Positions 1 through 13,430 of a stretch of 64,000 nt of DNA are shown piece by piece. The translations under genes and the position numbers were made by a program. Source of the DNA: Epiperipatus broadwayi (Eukaryota; Onychophora; Udeonychophora; Euonychophora; Peripatidae); the NCBI GenBank assembly GCA_028023455.1, contig JAQFVV010006856.1, positions 74,501 through 138,500 on the forward strand. The letters are read 5' to 3'. Below the pieces are notes generated by a model. It was not told the origin of the DNA. It searched no databases and worked only from the letters and a program-made list of their open reading frames with translations. Within the stretch, counting starts at the first letter, position 1. Each line of letters starts with the position of its first letter.

Positions 1-318
1 TCATAGCCAATAAAATGAAATATGTAAATATTGATGCAATATGCAGATTGTGTGGGAGAGATGACAAAACAATAGAGCATTTTCTATATACATGTCCTAT
101 TTTACAAACCTATCAACAACTTATCTTGAAAATCATTTGCTCTCAAATACCTACAACTAATCTCATTATTGAAAATATTTAAAAGAGGTTTTCCCCCTCA
201 TATTAGAGTTATTTCTTATCATCTTTTCACTCTTTGGTTTATGAGATGTCACTTTATATTTAATCCGACGTCACAGGTTAAAATATATTTTCCTAAAAAA
301 ATTATCAAAAAATTAAGA
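1..318 (+). pseudogene. LINE ORF2 C-terminal fragment (zf-RVT zinc finger)
   Basis: The reading frame from base 3 to the stop at 180-182 encodes the end of a non-LTR retrotransposon polyprotein. It contains a CxxC...HxxxxC zinc-finger: cysteines at codons 42-44 and 51-53, histidine at 78-80, cysteine at 93-95. This spacing (CRLCGRDD...IEHFLYTC) is typical of the zinc-knuckle region that follows the reverse transcriptase in many LINE ORF2 proteins. After a frameshift near 180, similar-looking sequence (HIRVISYHL, MRCHFIFNP) continues to a stop near 319. The reverse transcriptase itself would lie upstream of the window. It is clearly different from the RTE copies further along, whose C-terminus has no such finger. 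The clade cannot be given. Confidence 0.6.
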
Positions 319-1220
319 TAAGACATCAAACTTTTGCACCTGCAGATATATTTGCAGCTATTTTGAATCTGGTATCTTCACCAATGCCATTGTGAATAGA
401 AGAGTTGTAGTATATAAAATATTAATCATGTAAGTTAATAAAAAAAAGAATACAAATTTGATTCATCTGTAAAACTATGTAAAAGATTTGCTTATACTAT
501 ACAAACAATCTATTTTATGTAAAACCATAATTCACACAATAACTTGATTATATAAATAATTTAATAAAGTGTCTTTTAAAACTAACGAATAGCAGCAATA
601 GTGGTAGCAGACATGGCAGCAGTGGTTGTAGTGGCACTGGTAGCAGTAGTGGTAGCCATCAATTTTTGTTCAAATTTTTTTTCATATTATTGTACTATTT
701 TTCCTTTTCCTTTATCACTGTAATTTTATTGTACCTTTTCTCTTTTATTATTGTAATGCTTAACATTTGTTATTGTGTATATGAAAACATTATGATTTGC
801 AACTTAATAAATTATTTACAATAAAGTTTTTTTAAAAACTAATAATAATAATTATAATATATGATAGAGTCATAATGTGAGGCCCTTAAGGTTCATAATC
901 CATCACTCTATCATTGCATTAAATCACATAGAGAAATAATTATTAAGTCCATTAAAGAAAATACATGATGATAATTTTCAAAATGGATCCAAAATAAAAT
1001 TTATTTAAATTCTGTATTATATTAGCTTTTGGATAATATATATATATATATATATAAACTCTTTTTAAAATCAATAAACTTATTTATATTAATCATATTA
1101 TGTTTATGATTCTTGGAGAAGATTCAGAATTATATATTTCATTATTGACATTAGTTATAGTGCATTTTCTAAATTCAATTATAAAATTTCAATAATTCAT
1201 ATTTTAATCTTAGTGTCCTT
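319..1220. other. AT-rich DNA without recognisable genes
   Basis: No coding signal. An imperfect GTAGCAGTG-like simple repeat lies at about 588-655 and a short (TA)n tract at about 1036-1055. Confidence 0.5.
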
Positions 1221-1455
1221 GCTCGTTTTAGTGCAATGGCAAATTGTCAGACTCTGGTATATGGGGTCTTGGGATCGATTTTAGTTCTGGCATTTTCAAC
1301 ACTTTCTGAACAATAAAATAATTTAATTATAAAGATATACAATATTTAATTACTAATATTTACTAAAGCAATAAACCTAAAGCATGTGCGGTTGAAAATG
1401 CGACGGTAGGGACCTCTATAGGTCTTAACCACAAGCTTACGCATTAGTATAATAT
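1221..1455 (+). repeat. tRNA-like SINE fragment
   Basis: The segment 1221-1290 looks like a decayed tRNA. An A-box-like stretch (tagtgcaatggc, about 1229-1240) is followed about 30 bases later by a B-box-like stretch (gggatcgattttag, 1271-1284). The spacing fits an internal RNA polymerase III promoter. Downstream sequence to about 1455 includes a GC-richer block (gcggttgaaaatgcgacgg, near 1387). No closing acceptor stem is visible, so this is a SINE remnant rather than a tRNA gene. The parent tRNA is uncertain. Confidence 0.4.
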
Positions 1456-2076
1456 TAATATAATTTAATTAACAGTTTTATTATAATGATTTCACGGGTC
1501 ATGATTTAGTAGTAACACATCTGCTAGTTTCTAAATAGACGGGATTTTATTCAAGTAGGTATGCATAACTAATCCAACTAATCATTTCATAATGGTGGTT
1601 AAACGTTTTTTGTTATTCATAGCTAAAAAATAAAGAGTATTAAAAACAAACATATAAAACCTCACCACTTAGAAAATAATAAATCTGCTTAAGACCGTTT
1701 TTATTACTGTTCTTTAATGAAGAAGCTGTAAAAGAGACATTTAATCTAGAGATAATATTTCAACCTAATTTGCTATTTATTATTTTTACAGATAATAAAA
1801 AAATTATGGTAATTTTATATGCATTTACAACTTTGTTTACATATATCTCAAAATGGTTAATCTATTAAATACATACGTAATAAAGGAATGATTTTCAAGG
1901 ATAAAAAACACATATATTATGACTTATTTTTATTTATATATATATTAACTTACATTATATTAAGATTGAGATAGATGACTCTTGATCATCATATGGATAA
2001 TTGAGATCATTTTTTGAGCATTTCTATTATACTTGAAAGATTTCTATTTTCCAAAGAATGGTAAGGTTAATCTTAT
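1456..2076. other. AT-rich DNA, nothing recognised
   Basis: No coding frames, RNA genes or clear repeats seen. Confidence 0.5.
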
Positions 2077-2228
2077 TAGAACATAAATTAATACATTGTA
2101 CAGGCTTAAACCTGCATTTCTATATATAATACATGCGGGATTCGAACTCAGACTTTCACACGACCCACTACTCTCAATGCCATCTCATATTGCTGACCCA
2201 CCTGATCACACACATGTTGAAAAGATAA

Positions 2229-2292
2229 ATAATCACCAATATTCGTATTTCATGCTAAACCAGCAATCATCAGTTGGTCTAGATTACTATCC
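2229..2292 (-). ncRNA. Type I hammerhead ribozyme motif, family A, left arm
   Basis: Read on the minus strand: stem I half (TAATC, loop, CCAA), core CTGATGA, stem II TGCT/AGCA with GGTTT loop, GAAA, a short stem III region, then A at the cleavage position followed by TTGG and GATTA, which close stem I. Every invariant core base is present. The pair next to the core (10.1/11.1) is T-T instead of the usual G-C, and stem III (ATACGAAT) has lost perfect symmetry, so activity is uncertain. Confidence 0.8.
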
Positions 2293-2357
2293 TCACACAT
2301 ATATACAATCATTGCTCAGCTTTATATTAAGATAGCAAATCTTCATACTTGAGGATA

Positions 2358-2417
2358 GTAATCTAGACCAACTGATGATTGCTGGTTTAGCATGAAATAC
2401 TTATATTGGTGATTATT
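2358..2417 (+). ncRNA. Type I hammerhead ribozyme motif, family A, right arm
   Basis: CTGATGA at 2372-2378, stem II TGCT/AGCA with GGTTT loop, GAAA from 2394. Stem III is ATACTTAT, and cleavage is predicted just before TTGG at 2406-2409. Stem I is CCAA/TTGG plus an outer TAATC/GATTA helix separated by an asymmetric internal loop, the usual architecture of natural type I hammerheads. The 10.1/11.1 position is T-T. Confidence 0.8.
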
Positions 2418-2525
2418 TATCTTTTCAACATGTGTGTGATCAAGTGAGTCAGCAATAAGAGATGGCATTGAGAGTAGCGGGTCGTATGAAAGTCTGAGTT
2501 CGAATCCCGCATATAGAACATAAAT

Positions 2526-3341
2526 GTAATATTAACATAGAATCTCATATATATGTATAAAATCCTACAATTTTGACTTTTATAAAATGTGGAACAAATT
2601 AGTTATTATTGATATTATCAACTACAAAATATTGTAACACCCATTACCGCTAAATTGTGGGCGTGTATATGTGAATAACAGCTTTTTATATTAAAACATT
2701 TATCAAAAAAGCAATATATTTTATCTTATAAATCTCAGTAATACAAAAAACATTTAAAGTGTGCAACATTACATAAGAATGAATCAACTAGTCTCAGTAT
2801 ATATATATACATATCGTAAGTGGAAGGGCAATTCCCAGTATACACACATCCATCACTACTCATTTATGTGAAATTTAATATACTGAAATTATAAAATATA
2901 ACCACAAATCTCAACACTTTCTTAGGAAAGAATTCAGATACCGCATGTTTTAGAGTACCATATTTATACATATGTATACGAAGGATTATCTAGTAAAATC
3001 TAATTTTTATTATCTGCCTAACAGAAGTTTAGTTGTTTTATAAGGGCGCCCTTATTGTTTTCTAAATGGACAAGCTAGCATACATTGATGCTCTTCCAGC
3101 AAGAACACATTCTGATTATTTGCATAGTTTTTAAAACATAATTATCATCATAACAGATGACTAAATTTTTTCACATATATAAGGGATGTTTGTCCCAGAA
3201 TATAATATATTTTTAGAAAACAAAGACTGTATTTAACACAGAAATTTAATTTAAAAAAATTTAATATATAACAAATATACAATCTAGAACATGACAAAAA
3301 CTGATTAACACACATCAAACTAAATATATATATATATATAT
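2526..3341. other. AT-rich DNA, nothing recognised
   Basis: No coding signal. Short (TA)n tracts near 2800 and 3325-3341. Confidence 0.5.
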
Positions 3342-3591
3342 GTTTTGGGTTAAACCATGTACTATTTTTGCTTACTTTTTAACTTTTCAATAAAATAGTA
3401 GCCACCACTGTCAAGGTTAACTTTTTTTTTAAAAAAAAAAAAACAACTGTTAGATTTCTAATAGTAACTAGATGCTTTACTATTTGAGATTTAATGTTTT
3501 TTCTGTGAGAAGTTAAACTTGACAGTGATGTATACTATTTAATCAAAACGTTGGAAAGTACGCAAAAATAACATATGGTTTAAGCCAAAAC
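3342..3591. repeat. Foldback (inverted-repeat) element
   Basis: Arms of about 90 bases, 3342-3425 and 3510-3591, are imperfect reverse complements. The outer ends are ttttgggttaaacca and tggtttaagccaaaac. The central spacer contains a T/A homopolymer block. There is no coding capacity. It could be a MITE or a foldback copy of a longer repeat. A (TA)n tract borders the left side, so a TA target preference is possible but not proven. Confidence 0.65.
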
Positions 3592-6390
3592 TACTTTATT
3601 TACATCATATAACCATGAACACATTAAATATAATTTATATATATATATAATGTGTAACAGTATGGAAAATAGGAGATAATAAGAGAGAATCAGAGGTTAC
3701 AATGTACCACAATTACATAGCCATTTACACCACACTAGGGCTGAGTTATGAGAACATGTGAAACCATCATCCCCAAGTCAACAAAATATAAAGTTAAATA
3801 TAAAAGAAATGAATATGAGAGATCAGCATATAACTAACTATAAGTTCACCAGTATTACACAAAAGTAATAATCATTCAGCATCATGAATGTTCAACAATT
3901 AAATCAGTCTACAGTTAATCTTGTGATTGTATTTAAAAGTGGTCCATTATAGACCAGGCTAATTATTTACTCACTGTCAAACCTAGAGCAGGAGTACAAA
4001 TGATAATTATCTGGATGCACATATTTAGGTTCTATTCCAATTAAATTATAACAATAAGCCAATGCTGAGATACAAAAAACATCCTGACCATCATCAATGC
4101 TCTGGCCACTTAGCACTATTAATGTACTGGCCAACTATAAATTAAATTTCTATAAATATATTACATAAAATGAAATGTAGTGCATGGACTTTAAAGGATA
4201 TCTCTTTACAACAACCAGGATTGCAGAAGTAATGAAAGCAGCATCAACTGCAGGTCCATAACACTAAACATAAACCCGTATTCCATATAATTGTTATGCA
4301 CAAGTTTAGCTCAGGAAGTAAGAACTCTATAAACTATTACTGTGAGCAAGAGATAAATAAACAAAGCAGCTTATTATAAAACACCTCAAATAACTTCTAG
4401 GTTTACCCTATTATAAGTAAATAGTTTTGTTGCATCATTTAAATAAAATCATAGAACATTAAGCTGTCATGAGATAAAGTCATACACATTGCCATTTATG
4501 AAACAGGACTTGAATAGAATAAAGAAATGAAATATTTTTAACACAATTATTTGATAACTAATTGATTAGCAATAAAGAACAAAATTACATGATAGTAATG
4601 AAATTTTAAACATTCATTTCATCAAAAAATATATTTTCATAAAAATTATAATCATTCAGTTGATCTCTATGTATAAATTAAGTTTTAATTAATTAAGTTA
4701 TTTCTTTAAAATAACTAAGAGTTGGGAAAACATTTTCAAAATAAAAGATAACAATCTTTGATTTACTTCATTAACATTTTGTTAAGTTTTTAGAAAGGAA
4801 AATGAATGAAAAGAGAAAAACATGTTTCTAAAAAAAATTAAATTTACAAAAAATTAAAATTTCTAAGAACTATTTCATAATTTTAAAGAAAAAATTGACT
4901 GAATTTTAAAAAAAAGTTTCACAATTTAAAAATATTATCTTAATTAAATTATTAAAATTATCAATTCTTACAACAACAAAAATCTCTTTTTTTATTGTAC
5001 ATGAAAGTTTAGGGTGCATACAAAAAAACCTTTAACCATGATTTTATTTTCTGTGAAGTCATCTACTTACAATTTCCAGTTTTTTACAATTGTGTTTCTC
5101 CTTGAATGCTTCTAGACATGTACATGGATAATTTGTTCTTTTTTTAGTTTCCAGTAATTCCAGCTTAAAAATTAGCAAATTTCTTTTCACTAAAAATTCC
5201 AAGTGAGACTAATACAGACAGAGATTCATGCTCTTGGTTGAAGTCAAAGTTGCAGATTACTTTAGAAAGTAATTCTCTACATTTTTATTTCAGTGAAGGT
5301 AGGTTACATGGAGGAAGATGATGTCTAACTTTTAGCTAAATTTAGAACATAGTTTTGATTGTTGAAACCATTTTTATGACCAAACTCATAATATACTAAA
5401 AGCTTGATTAAAACTTCTATTATAAGCAGTAGCTTGGTTGAGATTCCTGCTGTATTATATAACAGCTTGGTAAATACTTCTATCTCTTTCTTCTTTATCA
5501 GTTAGATTAAGACTTGACTGCTCTCTTTTCAACCATCAAGTTAGGAATTTACTTCTTATCAGATATTTGGTCTTCTGACTTATTCACACCCATATTGTTT
5601 TTAGAACAATCTTGACTACAAGCCAATCACAATCTGTCTCTAACCTGATAATTTTTATAACAACCAATTATCTTTACAAATACAATTGTTCAGATGTTTT
5701 TATCCTTAATCATAGACATTGAAAATCTAGTCAAGAATATAAATTAACATCATAAAATTCTTAGGATTTCTTTCTAATTAAAAAAAAAAATTCTTGCAAA
5801 AAAGAAAAACAAATAATCAGTTAATTACACTGATTTGATTATTTGCAATGAAGTGAGATAAACAAAAAAAACAACTCTAATTAAAAATAAAACTTACCAA
5901 AAGTATTAAAATCTTATTTTTATATTTTTAAAAATACTCTTAGACATAAAACTTTATCTATATTAAAAGGTTAACAGCTTGAGCATTTGCAGTATGATAG
6001 CCACTAGCGGCAGATGATTCATTGAAATTTTGTTTTCTTTTTAAAATTATGTGAAAAGTATAACCACGACATTAACACAAATCTGGAATTTCTTGCTGTT
6101 TGAAATCCTTTTTAAAATGGCATATTGTATATTAAAATTGGACAAAATTTAGAATATTTATTAATATTTTTCTTAATAGGTTTATTTTTATTTTTTCTTT
6201 TCTGCTCAGTTTACTGCATTGCACAAAAAAGACAAAGGCACAATTTTCATTTCAGCAAGACCCTGAAGTAAAATGCATTAATAACGTTTTGATGATTCAA
6301 GGCCTTCATCCTAATAAAAATGTAATATCGTAAGAAATCAATTTTAATTTTTTTTTTGGTATTTTAAATTTTTTTATTATTTGAGAGACT
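3592..6390. other. AT-rich intergenic or intronic DNA
   Basis: No coding frame, RNA gene or repeated unit recognised. Several poly(A)/poly(T) runs. Confidence 0.5.
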
Positions 6391-6622
6391 TGTATTCCAA
6401 TATAACATAGTGGTTTATGTACAATGTAATTTTGAGGCTTGTAAGTATTTAATTAAATTTTTTTTTATTATTTGCATAGTTTTATTATTTTTATAAATTA
6501 TAATTTCTTACTGTGTTTGCATTTGTATTAGTGTGTGTAGTATATAAATTATACTTATATTCCAATATAACATAGTGGTTTATGTACAATGTAATTTTGG
6601 GGCTCTGATCCAAGTTTGAGGC
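6391..6622 (+). repeat. Direct repeat, possible tRNA-like SINE remnants
   Basis: A 50-base sequence (begins tgtattccaatataacatag) at 6391-6440 recurs almost unchanged at 6555-6604. The second copy continues into a B-box-like gtttgaggc near 6613-6621 and has an A-box-like acatagtggttta, so both may derive from a tRNA-type SINE. The evidence is thin. Confidence 0.35.
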
Positions 6623-9600
6623 AATCTTATTTTATAGACATAATGGTTCTCTAAAGGATCAATAATTTATAGCGTGTTTATATATGCATTAGGGTGTTTG
6701 TGCTTGCACTTGCATGTTTGTGCTTGTATAACAATAATTTATATATATTCTAACCTTGACTTGTGCATCTTCATTTCCAGATAATATATGATATAAAATA
6801 AAATGGGTTCTAGCTCAGTTAATAATTAATAAATAAAATATTCAGCATTAAAATTAAAATGTTTCACTAGCTCAAATTTAAAATACGAATAAGGTTCAGT
6901 TTATAAAAATAATTTAAATAAATATTTAATATTTTCATGAGACTCGAAGTGAAAATACAGGTGAGAAGATAGATTACATTGAGCCAATATCCCACAGGAT
7001 ACCACCTCAATGGCATAAGAACACTATCCCCCCTTATTACTATTTTAAATAACAAACTCATAGTATTCTTACGACTTTAATAACTTCTACTCACTAAGAT
7101 TAAACTAATAATTAAGTCTTAATCTTCTATTTATAATAATCTAGCTCAATAAAATAATCTCAGGTTCATAAAGTTTATTCTAAGTTAATTTAAAAATACG
7201 GTAGTAAAATATGAGAAGGGATTTTATGTCATAATCTACTACACTTAAACTAATAATAATAAATAATAATAATAATAATATTCTTCATTGTTTAACTACT
7301 ACTGGATATCTTTTCTTTTATTATAATTTTATTACCATAATAAAATAATACAATAATTTTATATAATCTTTTATCTTCATGTAATGATATAATAAATATG
7401 TGGTAGCATATGATAATCTGATAAACAAAGGATGTGTGGCAACTGATAGCATATAATTCAGTATACTATTGTGATAACAGATTTATGACCAATAAAACAA
7501 TGTAAAATTATAATTATTTAATTAAAAGAATACCAATAAAATATTTAAATTCTTAAATATAACTCTCTATTTATCTTTTTGTGCAAAATTATATTTTTGT
7601 TTCAATTGTTATGAATATATCGTGATTTCATGCAGTGAAGTGGAGAAATAAACAATCAAGACACAAAAATTTTGAAAAACAAATTTTAACAAAGTTTATT
7701 AACAACAACAAATAAAATAAACAATCTATGTACACTATTTACAATGGATATCCTTATTTTAATCTTACATTTTTATCTACTAAGTTATTATACTTAAAAC
7801 AAAATATAAAAAAAATGTTACCATTTGGTTTCTCATTATGGTTAAATTATTATAAATATATTTACTTATTAGCAGAATATTTCATCCTTAATATTATTAA
7901 ACTATCTTATTTTTTTAAAAAAAAATTCATAGGAAAACATTCTACAGAAAAAACAAAATTAACTTTATAATGAGTATGGATTTCTCAAAATATTAAAAAA
8001 AATTTTCATCTTGCAAAGTCAAAGATGTTACATAAAATATTCATCCAAAATTCAGTACTAGATTTTAGTGTTTTATCACACGATGTTTACTAATCATAAT
8101 ACATTCTTATTTAGCCTTACTTTAGTATGATATAAGTGTAATAATCAATATATTCCTGTTATTCAATGAACAAAAATATACTATGCATATTGTTTATATA
8201 ATTTACTTTGTACTATTGTATTTTAAAAATATGCAATACTTATTTTTCTTCAAAGAAAATAAATAAAAGCATTCAAAAATAATCAACATTCTAAAGAAAA
8301 TATCTTGTTTAGATACTCTATTTTAAAAATTTATATTTCATTTCCGAAAATAAATTCAAAATATATTCTATGATTCTTTCTTTTCCTTAGGATACTTTGG
8401 ATCTTCAATTTCAAGTTATAAATTCTATTCCTTCTAAGCAAATAAACCAATCTTATACAAAATGATAGCATAACCTAAGTTCTAAATTATTTATCATTTC
8501 TTTTCAAAATATCTTACTGAATGATGCAGTTACATGAAATAAAGATAGCGAAACAGTTGTATAGGATTTAAGGAAGAAATCTAGAATATCACTCTTAATA
8601 TATCTAAAAAATCATGGCACAGTGCGAAGAGGTATGACCTTTATCTGTCTAATAACCTCTAATATATGAACGATGTTAAAGCTATTTCTTCAGCTTTATT
8701 AGAACATCAAATATTTAAAGAAATATAAAACACTGTCCAAATAAAATGTGTATCAGTCATAGGGCTTTGTTAACTATGCTGATATCCACATAAAGACTAA
8801 ATATTATTCACATTCCTTATAACATCCTATTTCTTAAAACATCATCTTGGTTTCCTGCTAACCATAGTACTTCCAAGCCACTATCTCAACATTATTTCTC
8901 AAGATTTTTCTACATCTTACATCGATAAAATAACTATCTGCTTTTACAAACAATAAATAAAATTCATTAATAGTTAAACAATTTCACTGTTCCACAAGAA
9001 AAGTTTGCTTACTTCATTATTCTGTATGTTTAATCATATACAATCCAATTAGACAATATTTGAATATCCAATAACATGAAAGTTCTAAAAGAATCACATA
9101 ATTATTTGTTATTATGTTGAATTATATCATTAATATAAAAATCGTCATATGCATATTTTCAAATTAATCCTATCTCATAATGTTTTTTTTTTTTAATGTT
9201 GTATGAAAATGCGTTACATATAATTAAAACTTTTACACTTCATTCTTAGATTCATAGATGATCTAAAGAAAACAAAAAAAAATATATATACATTATAAAA
9301 TTATTAATATTATTAATATTACCAATAACTTTTATCTCGTCTTCATGTTTAGTAGGCTTCCTTCATTCACTTATTCCATTTATCTATTTTTATTTAAACA
9401 AAATATTTAATTTTTTTATTAACTGTATTCGTCTTTATTACATTATTTAAAACATTTATACGATAGTTAAATTAATATTTATTATTATTTGCTAGGTGAC
9501 AATTCCATCCAATTCTATAATATAACTTTTAAAATATTTTAAACTTTGTTATTAATTCAAACAAGCGTGTGTGTGAAAGTATACAGTATACAAGTCACAT

Positions 9601-10120
9601 GATTAATAACTTTGACAGATGATTTTCAATCTATTTCTCTGCCTAGACTAATAAAATTGCTACACTTATTATATTTAATAATATAATTATAAAATTTGGA
9701 AGAACAATTTAGAAAATATAGAATTAAATACAATTCTCACCATCATAAAGTTTATTTTTAAAATATATTATATTAATTTTGACTATTAAATAGGATTATA
9801 AATTTAAACACTGTATTTATTAACTTATCAGTTTTAAACTATTAAAATCGAATTTATTAAATATACTTTTAATATTTATAGCTGTGTTATTTAATATGGC
9901 CAGCTTTTACAACCATATGCAACAATATTTTAAGCTTTACATAACTATTTTTTAAATAATTCGCTATAATTTTATATACTACGTATTTGCTTTAGCCTCA
10001 AATTGTACTTTAAAAATATAATCGACAAACTATAATTAATGTATTAAAAGAACATATTCTAAAATTTAAAATTTTTAGTAATTGACTGTTATGAACTATT
10101 ACTGACCTATAGAAAAGGGC

Positions 10121-10123
<3 letters not shown>
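6623..10123. other. AT-rich DNA, nothing recognised
   Basis: No supported genes. Open frames near 6867-7061 and 7728-7970 have low-complexity composition, no motif and no neighbours, and are probably chance. AAT-type microsatellite near 7255-7280. Confidence 0.5.

Positions 10124-10174
<51 letters not shown>
10124..10174. repeat. (AT)n microsatellite
   Basis: About 25 uninterrupted AT dinucleotides. Confidence 0.95.
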
Positions 10175-10181
<7 letters not shown>

Positions 10182-10436
10182 ATAGAGCAGTAGAATGTAA
10201 ATTTTAAGACTGATTATAAGATGTATAGAAAGATTGCAGTTGATAAAGCAATTACATAATTTACTAGGCATAGTATCATGCAAAAATATAAACTCTTGAA
10301 ACCAATAAAGAGAGGTTTCATGTGATGTGTGTGGTGATAGCCATAATAGTTATGTATCCTACATGGAATTGTATGCAGGCAAAGAATCAAATCCTGATTC
10401 TTGCCTATACCTTGGTACTTATGCAGTGGAATCAGT

Positions 10437-10582
10437 AGTTTTACCCATTAAACAGTCAAAACTCTCCATACAGTAGTACCACCCTGTGTCAACCAGAGTA
10501 CTGTATGAAGAGTTTTGCTATTTAATAACAGTTGTGTACTAGCATAAGAGATGGTGATCAGGTAATGTTTAGTTTTATCCAT
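10437..10582. mobile_element. Family D short foldback insertion with TSD
   Basis: Target duplication agttttacccat (10437-10448) and agttttatccat (10571-10582), one mismatch. The insert begins with the minus-strand tail of family D (aactctccatacagtag, about 10460) and then turns round into the plus-strand tail (tactgtatgaagagtttt, about 10499-10516), ending with the family 3' end at 10570. It lacks the hammerhead found in the long copy at 59.8 kb. A perfect hairpin (caagaatca...tgattcttg) sits just outside at about 10382-10404. Confidence 0.75.
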
Positions 10583-12940
10583 CTTGCATCAATCACATTA
10601 TTTTCAAGTCTATAGCTAGAAAATCAGCTATATGCAAATAAATTATATCTTTGTGGGACAATAACATACATCTTCTGGAAATGATTTTGTATCTTTTATT
10701 AGAATGAATCTTTTTCTTATAGATATTTTGAGATTTGTTAACTTTTGGAGTACAAGATAAAAATAATGAATTCTTATGTGACTATTTTTGTAGATTCTGA
10801 AGATATGGATTGTCTCAAGAATGAAGAATTATATATTGTTTGAATGAGAATTTTGTGAGGAATACAAATAAATTATCAATGAAGATGTAATTTAAGCTTA
10901 ATTAATGATAAATTAGAAATTATGAACAAACAATAAAGTAATAATCACTTTGGATGTTGAAATTTCTTTTTTCCCTTATTTATTAAATGGTTATCACTAT
11001 TTGTGCCTTATTGTTTTCCTTAGTTTTTCTAGTTTCTATCAATGTAAAGTTTTTTGCTCTAACATTATGAAAAATGAAGTTATTATAAAAATTGTGTCTC
11101 AAGTCAGTTTTTTAAAAATTCAATATGGTGCCCAAATCCCTTAAACTAAGGATAATCATAAAATAATTAAGAAGATTTGGTATTAATATTGGACAAACAG
11201 ATTATTAATTTAATACTGAGAGCTTTAATAAAAAAATTATTATTTTAATATTTATTTATAAAATGAACAATTGTGTATTTATTTTAGTATTAATGTATAT
11301 AATAATATTGTAATCTTAAAAATAATATTTAATCCTTATTTTAAAACATTTTTGCTTCAGAATTAGTGCTCTAAAATGGGCTAGACTTCCAAAATCACTT
11401 CCTTTACTCTATCTCCATAGCAACCACAGCAAACATCTTATATATTAAACTAAATAATAAAGTATAATGGGTAATATTTTGCCTTATCACAGATTACATG
11501 ATAGCAACTTATAAATAGTACCACAAGCCAAAATTTGTAGAATTTTGTTTAAATCGTAGTTACTGCAGGAACATATAAATTTTAAAGCTAGAATAAACCA
11601 TTTATTAGCTTGATTATATGGCTGAGACTGAATAGAGATAATTAGCTGGGAATTGGAAAATAGGCAAATGTTTCTTCTTGTCATTCTAAATAAAGAAATT
11701 AAGAAATATTAGCAATAAAAATCATTTGATATTACTTATATGGAACAAAATTTAATATTTTCATTCATTAATAAAATTTGTGAAATCATTTATGGAATGT
11801 TATTACTTGAGATTGCACTGCAATAATCATTCATCTCTTTTCTATAGCTTTCTGAAAGGTATTTTGTCTACGACTATCTCAGTCTTGCATGGAGCATGAT
11901 AAAATGCATAGATAATTTATGGATTAAAGTCATATTAATTTTTACATGGATGGAAAAACTACTCAAACCTGCAAACTAGTCTTATTAAATAATTTTGAGT
12001 TGTTGGATTAATTGATATGCTTGATCTCATAATAGCAAAATGTCCTGAAATATAGCTGAATACTATCAGCTCAAACCTATGGAATATCAAGTTTCTGCAT
12101 TTTATCTTTGTGAAAGCTATCAAAATCCTTGAATATTCTGTTGATGCTGCTTTACCCACTGAATTAGTTTGTGTGTACTATTACAATATAATGTAAGGTT
12201 TAATGGTAAAGGATTAACATTCATTTGTATAATATTTCCACAAATGTGACAGAATTGTACTAAACTACAAAAGATATTTCCATAAATAGATTAATTCTAT
12301 GACAAAATATGCTAGAATACTAATAAATAATTGTGATCTGTTTAAAAGTTTTGGAAAAAATTAACTTCCAAGATCGATTATATTCTCATATGGATTAAGT
12401 GCTATCAGTTTATTGTGAATTTTATAATTATTAAAAACTCCAAGTAATCTCTGATATGATTTTGAAAATGTAAACATGCTTAGATAATTCTCATGGATGT
12501 TATTTAAAGCTTGTGGATTATCAGTTTATGGATATTATATAATTATAATATTTGTTTGTATTAATGTTCCAATTATTGTTAGTGTTATGATTTTAAATAA
12601 AGTTTTCCAGAAATCAATGGTATAAAAAAGGTGTAGGTAATATGTTATCATTATCAATAAAATTGGTATAAATATATGCTTTTTATTATATTTGTGTTAT
12701 AGATCCATTGTATTAAGTTTTAAATTAGGATAAAATCTGACACAGGTAAGTTAAGTAGTTAACGTATTACAAGTTTTATTGATCCTTTAAAAAATCTACC
12801 TGTTTTTCTATAACAAAGGTATTTTAATTGAGAGTGGATAAACCATGAAGAATTAACTTTCCTATTTACCCAAAAAATATCTACCTAATTAAATGAATAT
12901 TAGGCAGTGCATTAAAGTAAATTGTTACATTTTCATTTAC
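10583..12940. other. AT-rich DNA, nothing recognised
   Basis: Short open frames at 10950-11144, 11487-11684 and 11959-12159 have no recognisable motifs and are treated as chance. Confidence 0.5.
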
Positions 12941-13245
12941 CATTGTCAAACTTCCTCCATCACAACTTTGACGCCATCCATTTCAGATTAATACAACATT
13001 GATTATTACTAATCATTTTCGAAACTAGAGATTATCTCTAGCACAGATATAAACTTTAAACCTCAGTTAAAGATTAATATATCTGATTTTTTTAATTTTA
13101 CACACACATGGAGTTATTCACCTTTGTCTTTCCCAGATAAATACTCTTCATATAATAAAGTTATATATGAGAGATAGTGACCTGGGCCAAGTGATGAGTG
13201 CTGGTTCAGCACGAAATGCATCTTGGGGGTCATTTGTCTTATTAT
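12941..13245. mobile_element. Family B hammerhead repeat, probable foldback copy
   Basis: The block 12945-13040 (caaacttcctcc ... ctagagattat) resembles 60.81-60.91 kb, which belongs to the minus-strand family B unit. The ribozyme at 13177-13237 points the other way, on the plus strand. This again suggests an inverted arrangement of one repeat family. Boundaries and target duplication were not found. Confidence 0.5.
13177..13237 (+). ncRNA. Hammerhead ribozyme motif, family B (core C3 mutated)
   Basis: Best-preserved family B ribozyme: CCAA, then GTGATGA in place of CTGATGA, stem II GTGCT/AGCAC with a G-C pair at 10.1/11.1, CGAAA, the palindromic stem III ATGCAT, C at the cleavage position, then TTGG. 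An outer stem I helix of about seven pairs forms between AGTGACC and GGTCATT, across an internal loop. Only the first core base is wrong (C to G), so this copy is expected to be inactive although its helices are intact. Confidence 0.75.
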
Positions 13246-13430
13246 ATCTTTATTTATGTGAATTTAAAAAGAATGGGGAAATATGGAGGTGTTTGTTACA
13301 TTAAAGTACTCTTATGATATTGATGATCATAAATATTATTAGTTAGCTAAGTCAGACTCTTGACAAACTGCTAACTCCCAACTCAAGATTTTATGAAACA
13401 TGGAATCTCATTAAGATCATTTAATGAACA

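Larger units (their letters stand above)
2077..2525. mobile_element. Family A hammerhead SINE, foldback insertion with TSD
   Basis: A foldback element bounded by a perfect 12-bp target duplication, tagaacataaat, at 2077-2088 and 2514-2525. The left arm (about 2135-2295) is the reverse complement of the right arm (2350-2513). Each arm carries a hammerhead ribozyme and ends with a tRNA B-box-like sequence (gagttcgaatcccgc at 2496-2510; mirrored near 2135-2150). The B-box suggests a polymerase III-type, tRNA-related SINE body. A 54-base spacer separates the arms. The left arm alone continues into a further tail with a small terminal hairpin (caggcttaaacctg). Related copies occur at 17.2, 23.0, 26.0/29.4 and 50.4 kb. 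Confidence 0.85.
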